A stretch of 64,000 bases of DNA from Bugula neritina (taxonomy: Eukaryota > Bryozoa > Gymnolaemata > Cheilostomatida > Bugulidae), in assembly GCA_964035545.1 (NCBI GenBank), contig OZ037773.1:4161251-4225250 (forward strand), written 5' to 3'. The position numbers and the translations under genes were made by a program. The notes beneath the pieces were generated by a model. It had not been told where the DNA came from and searched no databases. It worked only from the letters and a program-made list of their open reading frames with translations. Shown here piece by piece: positions 58,819 to 64,000 of this stretch (its first letter is position 1; each line of letters starts with the position of its first letter).

Positions 58819-60838
58819 ATGAAATATAGTATGCAATGGCAGGTTGTCTTTGTAGTAATCAGCATCAGTTTCTTTCTCAACATCTACATGTTCACATTTC
58901 TTCTCTATCCAGCTACGAGCAGGAACAACCATGGTAAGGCTTGGTATATATTATTTTTTGTCATTTTATGTTGGGACAAATGTAGTAATACGCACGTGTC
59001 ATAAATAATAGCAGGTATGTTTTATACTTAGTTGTTTTGTATGATGTTAGTTTTGCTAGCTGTTATTAAAAGATTGCATGAGATAAAGTTTATTTAAAAT
59101 TAGCTTTGTTTGTTAGTTAATTAGTTAGTTAGTTAGTTGGTGTTAATTGCTGTGTTGGTTTGAGTCATTTTTAACTACCATCCGTTTTAGTTTAGTTGAA
59201 CAAAAATTCTTCTCCGATGTAGATTTAAATATTTTTAATTTAGTTGCAGATGGAAAGTCCTTGGATAAAAATAAACAAAATCAGCTGACTTTAGTTATTC
59301 TTATCATGACAGCTCCTGGTAATCAAGGTATTTGTAGTCATCAGTATATTTGTATGTCACTTGTATATTTATCTACAAATATTATGCTTGATTTGTAATG
59401 GAAATTAGGTGATCAATTCATAATGCCATTCTCATTTTGTCGAATTTTTATATAGCTGAAAAGCAGATTTTAATTGACCACATTATGGACAGAGAAAGAA
59501 TTTAAGTATGCTATAATTAGTTTATAATTAGTTTTGTGGTTGTACAAAATTTGGCTTTTTTTATATCAGTGACTGCCATGAAAAATTCAATTGCATCTGG
59601 CTTAATTAATGGTCAGATTTGTTTAACTTCAGTCAATCTGAATCATTGCATATTTGACAGTTAGAAGAGATGCTATTCGACAAACTTGGGCTTCCAAACT
59701 ACCCTCTGCCCAATCACGGGTTTACTTTGTTTTGGGCTCTCAAAACTTGGACAAGGTGTTGCTCAGAAATGTTTTCTCAGAACAACAAATTAATGCTGAC
59801 ATGATTATTTTAGGCAACATCAAAGTGAGTAGCTTGCTTTTTGAAATCTTACAGAGTTTGTAAAATATTTTTTAAATGATTTTCCGTTGTTTGCTAAGAG
59901 GCATCAAAAGTATTAATTACTGGCATTTGTAAATAATATCCGTAAAATTGAAAAAATTGTAGGCTACTAGTTTATAGTCTATTTCAAGGCTCAATCACCA
60001 GCAACAACTTTTTGAAAGTAGTAAATTATAATTCTTCAATTTTTTTATATCATTTCATTTTTATTGTTAGAAATAAGTTTATTTTCAGGATTCTTATTTC
60101 AAGTTGACTGAGAAGATAGTAGAAGGTATTTCAGTTGTGTTGGAGAGACATAATGTTACATATATCATGAAGTGTGATGATGATACATTCATAGACAGTG
60201 TGAAGCTGTTTGAAAAACTAAACACTTTACCTGCTTCTAAACTGTACTGGGGCTATTTTACAGGTAAAGAGAAAATGTGATTTTGTTTCACATTGATTGC
60301 TAGTTCTAAAAATTAGTATTCTCATATTAAAAATTTAGCTGTCAAAGTATGAAATTGAGTAGTTTTATGGGACTTTGTTCTTTTAATGTGATTAGAATTT
60401 GTGCAAAGGTTTTTGCAACTTTATTAGGTATATACAAGTAAGAAGTTAATTTTTGCACCTGTTACATAAACAAGTATAAATAACTACAGCTAAACATTGT
60501 TTACATATTTCAACCAACTACTGAAACTATGTAATAATTTGTTTTTAGCCTGATATTATTACTATTGTTAATGTCATATTCGTTTACTACTTCGAATTTT
60601 GTTTTAATTCTAGTTTTATTGTGATTAAAAAGCCAGTATAGGAAATTGTGCATTCTTCAATCAGGAGCTGCTCGTGTGAAGACTCAGGGTCAGTGGGCGG
60701 AGCCTAACTATCACCTTTGTGACAGATACTTGCCGTACGCTAGAGGTGGGGGTTATGTGTTGACACAAGATTTAGCTCAGTATATTCTGACTAATAGAAA
60801 CCTTCTGCAGACGTACAACAGTGAAGATGTGACTATAG
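58819..60838 (+). CDS. B3GALT6: beta-1,3-galactosyltransferase, B3GALT6-like (3'-incomplete)
   Basis: Exons: 58819-58933, 59250-59327, 59661-59824, 60089-60263 and 60665-60838, giving 235 codons plus one base. The start has a short cytoplasmic part and a membrane helix (residues about 8-32), the type II anchor of Golgi glycosyltransferases. Family 31 motifs follow in order: VILIMTAPGN, RRDAIRQTW, KCDDDTF (the DxD-type metal/UDP-sugar site), LYWGYFTG, LCDRYLPYARGGGYVL and the catalytic-type SEDVTIG. The LCDRYLPYA.GGGYVL form is characteristic of galactosyltransferase II, which adds the third sugar of the proteoglycan linker. The C-terminal part of about 90 residues expected from vertebrate B3GALT6 is not found before the caspase gene or in the last 400 bp. 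Confidence 0.82.
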
Positions 60839-61003
60839 GTGAGTCATTTTACTACTATAGGTGAGTCATCTTACTGATATAGGTGAGTCATTTTACTACT
60901 ATAGGTGAGTCATTTTACTACTATAGGTGAGTCATTATTCTACTATAGGTGAATCATTATTCTACTATAGGTGAGCCATTTTACTACTATAGGTGAGTCA
61001 TTA
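60832..61003 (+). repeat. 22-bp array repeating a splice donor
   Basis: The exon end and donor (ACTATAG/GTGAGTCATTTT) is repeated eight times at 22-bp spacing, with a few changes (GTGAATC, GTGAGCC). The first copy is the donor used to predict exon 5 of the galactosyltransferase. Confidence 0.85.
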
Positions 61004-61016
61004 TACTTCTATTGCT

Positions 61017-61210
61017 TGGGAGCATCCGTGGTTTAGGGGTTAGAGCTTTGGCCTAATAAACACGAAGTTGTGGTTTCAAACCGCAGTAAGACCATTGGTG
61101 ATGTTAGGAAGAGCATCCAGTCATAATAACTTATGTGCCACATTTGAGTAAGTTCTTATCCTGCTTTTAAAAAACCTTTACCATCAGGGGTGACTACAAG
61201 CTCATGTGAG
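61017..61210 (+). mobile_element. tRNA-derived SINE-like element
   Basis: Beginning GGGAGCATCCGTGGTTTAGG, it has a box-A-like GTGGTTTAGGGGTTAGAG and, about 35 bp later, a box-B-like GTGGTTTCAAACCGC. A tRNA-unrelated part containing CCATCAGGGGTGACTAC follows. The spacing fits an RNA polymerase III promoter. Confidence 0.5.
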
Positions 61211-61939
61211 TTCTTTATTATATTACTATAGCTCAATACAGGAGGTAACTACTTGACTTTGTGATTACTATTATAGGTTAGAATAAAACCGTCTATGGCT
61301 TGGCTCAGGTTTGTATAGTCAGCTAAAATCAGTGGTAGAATATCAGACATTTTTTTCAATCAATACCTTAAGAAAGGAGTTGTTAAGTTAGAATTGTTCT
61401 TTTTCATTATATTGCTTAGTGTATTTCATAGCACTTCTAACTCAAATAGCACTATTTTTTAATCTTTTGTAAGTATTTTCACTTGCCTCAGAAATGTGTA
61501 CCTTTATTTTGGAGTTATGCTTACATGCTAAGTGATTTAGTGACAACATTACTTATATTTTCATTTCATCATAAAATTAGTGAAAAGGTTAAAAATATAA
61601 AATTGAGTGATAAAATATTAAATTAGTAATAGACAGATTGCAATTAAAACATGATATTATATTCCTTACACCTCACTGCATAAATTATATTTCATGTGCC
61701 CACAAGTACGTAATTTACTCATAAACAAGCATATCAGGTCACTTGGTATGTAACATAAGAATATAATAAATTTAAGACAATAAATTCTTTTAAAAAGTAT
61801 GCATGAAATACATAATAAGCTTGCGTATGTTTAACATAATTTTTCTTTTGTTTTTTAGTTCAAAAATGAAAATTTTAAGTTTTACATCATATAGCATAAA
61901 CTACGTCAGCATTTGTCCACTCATCATTGGTGTGAAATT
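61211..61939. other. spacer between galactosyltransferase and caspase genes
   Basis: AT-rich. I searched for the missing galactosyltransferase C-terminal exon and did not find it. No other feature was seen. Confidence 0.4.
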
Positions 61940-63521
61940 TTACTGCAAGCTTTCCCACTGTGTCTGAAGCACTTTGAGCATTGAAAACTTATATCTCAGA
62001 GTGCAGTCAATCTGGGGCTGTTGCTTGTCAAGCATTCTGCCACGGTCACCAATGACTAAGATTTTGGTTATATTTGCTATTGTCTTCTGAGCTATTCCCT
62101 CTATCCACCCATCTGTCATACTCTCTGCACAGAGTGCCAGCTTATTCCAACCTTTGCTGTTGAAGTATTCATAGACCTCACCTATGTTTGCGCTGTCGGG
62201 TGTAGCTGTATCCCTTTGACTTTCACACTCATCTATCATTCGTCTCTTAAACTCTCCCGCAAAGGTTTTATATTGACTCATTGCTTTGTGTAATTCCTTC
62301 ACTGCCTCACAGAAGTACTGAATCAGGAAAGAACCCTTCATTTCTACCCAACTACTGTGATTTTCAATACATGCATGTATAATGTACGTATCAGAACCAA
62401 TGGGTATGTATTTGTCAGGGTTGATTTTGTTGTCTAGCATTTTCCTTATTTTGTTTGATAAAGAAAGACGTCTTATATCTTCTGCACTGTCTGCGACAAC
62501 CAGCATTCTGTTACCACGACAAGTCTGGATTAGAAATATTTTGGGTATACTTCTGAACTTTACGCTATCTTGAATTTTCTCCACCACATCCTTTTTAACA
62601 TCACGAAGGTGACAGCTTCCATGATAACTGTGATCAGCTTCCCTTGATTGACTGTTACAACAGGCTGGGCTTATTTCAGATTCTGCCAAAAAAAATTTGC
62701 CGTTCTCCAGGCCATGGGACATTAGAACGAACAATAGGAAGTCGTATCTTTGCTCATCTGGTCTTTCTTCTAGCAGATTGTCAATGAAGACATCAAATTG
62801 GTGTTGTGATTCAGTATCTTTAAGGCATGTAAGGTTTTGTCCAAGAAGAAGGTTCTGGTCACTGTCATCCAAATTGAATGTCTCTTTCAGTATTTGTTCA
62901 TCTTTTTCATACTCTAGTTTGTCATTTCCATACCAACGAAGACTATCATGGATGTAGCGGAAAGAAGAGTTCCTTACTATCACAAACAGTCCTTTGTTTT
63001 TGATTTCATATTCTGATTGAGCTTTTCTAGAGCTCTTGTAGTAACGTACTTGTAGCTGCCCTAAAGCATCATCATTAGTATCTTTTTCTTCAGCAGCAGT
63101 ATTGGCACTGGCTACAAATAGTTAGATTCAGATATACTTGGTTACTGAAATTAGCAAGTGTTTCCAGAATGACTTTATTTTAATTAAATTTTATTGATTA
63201 TAAATGTTTCTTTTTAAATTATCAAATTGAATATTTTTCAGAGTCAATTACAGAGGTTCTAGATTATAAATTTAACAAAAGAAGTTGTGTTCAACTCACG
63301 TCCCAAACTAAAGTTTAACAAAAATTTAAAGAACATAGGCTATCTCAATTTCTCCACTAAATGGAAGTCAACTATAGAGAGTTCATATTCACTGAAAACG
63401 TATTCTTGATACTAATGAAAAGGTTAACTTTATATTTGAAAGAAATAAATAGCTTACTTAATGTTGGATCAGCAGTTGAATGGTGTCCTTGGTCATCCAA
63501 AGAAGTATTATTTGAAGCCAT
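61940..63521 (-). CDS. caspase (C14 cysteine peptidase)
   Basis: Two exons: 63521-63458 (start MASNNTSLDDQGHHSTADPT) and 63111-61940, with consensus splice sites and phase 1. The joined frame is 1236 nt, 411 residues. The p20 part has the catalytic His in FVLMSHGLENG (about residue 154) and the catalytic Cys in FLIQTCRGN (about residue 219). The usual pentapeptide is QACRG or QACQG, so QTCRG is a variant. The p10 part has SDTYIIHACIENHSSW and KGSFLIQYFCEAVKEL, matching the substrate-pocket region around the usual SWR. The roughly 60 residues before the p20 domain show no CARD or death-effector domain, so it looks like an effector-type caspase. Family members cleave proteins after Asp in apoptosis or immunity. 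The C-terminal 80 residues extend beyond the usual p10. Confidence 0.88.
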
Positions 63522-64000
63522 GTTGTTTAGTAGAAGCAGACTACTAGCAGTGCCCACTCTTTACAAAATGCTACTGATGAAAGTGTGTGGTATAGCAATA
63601 ACTAAGTTACATATTGCCTAATAGTACACATATACATCCTGGTACCATCAAGGAAGTGGGTATAAATTGCACAAGTCATGGAACAAATATTTGTCATGAT
63701 GCTAAATCACCAGTGAAACAAAGAGTAATTAATATTTTGAAATGAGATACAGTATTGCAGCAAACGACTTTTGAAGGTATGAGTCATAGAATTATTTCAC
63801 GCGAACTGTGGGGGAGATAACTTTCTGCTATGCAGCCTTAGTTTATAGTAAGCTAATAGCTAGAAGACTGCATTGAGTCGACTGGGGAAAATTATAGCTG
63901 TGCATATTTTTTGGCGTTGCAGATAAAATACATGTTATATATAATTACTGCTGTTTAAATAAAAGCTAAACGACATAATTTTAAAAGTCACGATTCATTA
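63522..64000. other. upstream of caspase gene
   Basis: Presumed promoter and 5' leader of the caspase gene. No conserved element or other gene is recognised. GTG codons upstream of the chosen ATG keep the frame open to 63557, but ATG at 63521 is the first canonical start. Confidence 0.35.

Overview
The window is animal nuclear DNA: AT-rich, with short spliced exons, many introns, LINE and LTR retrotransposons, a tRNA-derived SINE and microsatellites. Gene content (immunoglobulin-domain surface proteins, an LRAT-domain protein, a beta-1,3-galactosyltransferase of the B3GALT6 type, a caspase) says metazoan. I think an invertebrate, possibly a lophotrochozoan, is likely, but the sequence alone does not fix the phylum. 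No bacterial features are present.

Positions 1-45,400 hold a cluster of paralogous genes for small secreted or surface proteins: A (+, 5' end cut by the window), B (+, 3762-21705), C (+, truncated, 16904-18674), D (+, 25558-30950) and E (-, 35145-43721). Each complete gene encodes a signal peptide, a V-like Ig domain (one exon), a middle Ig domain split over two exons, an I/C2-type Ig domain (one exon), short linker cassettes in B and D, and a C-terminal hydrophobic stretch that ends the protein. That end looks like a GPI-anchor signal or a tail-less membrane anchor. Every internal junction I could place is phase 1, so exons can be skipped, duplicated or swapped without breaking the frame. 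Degenerate V-like pseudoexons lie between and upstream of the genes. The architecture suggests a recognition or immune-type receptor family; function is inference.

Mobile DNA has remodelled the cluster. A Gypsy-type LTR retrotransposon (11328-20209, TSD TTAT) sits in a late intron of B. It has gag, protease and an integrase zinc-binding module, but no reverse transcriptase, RNase H or integrase core. It is itself interrupted by a 3.9-kb, almost identical copy of the 5' part of gene D, and that copy is gene C. A full-length LINE with two open reading frames (about 35981-40450, -) lies in an intron of E. Older solo LTRs, a MITE-like foldback element and LINE fragments mark other introns and spacers.

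Positions 46,500-64,000 are ordinary single-copy genes. First is a ten-exon LRAT-domain gene (-), one of whose introns carries a 2.15-kb, 24-bp minisatellite. A low-complexity spacer with a long near-perfect palindrome follows. Then come five exons of a B3GALT6-like gene (+) whose last recognised splice donor is repeated as a 22-bp tandem array, and a two-exon caspase (-) with a QTCRG active site.
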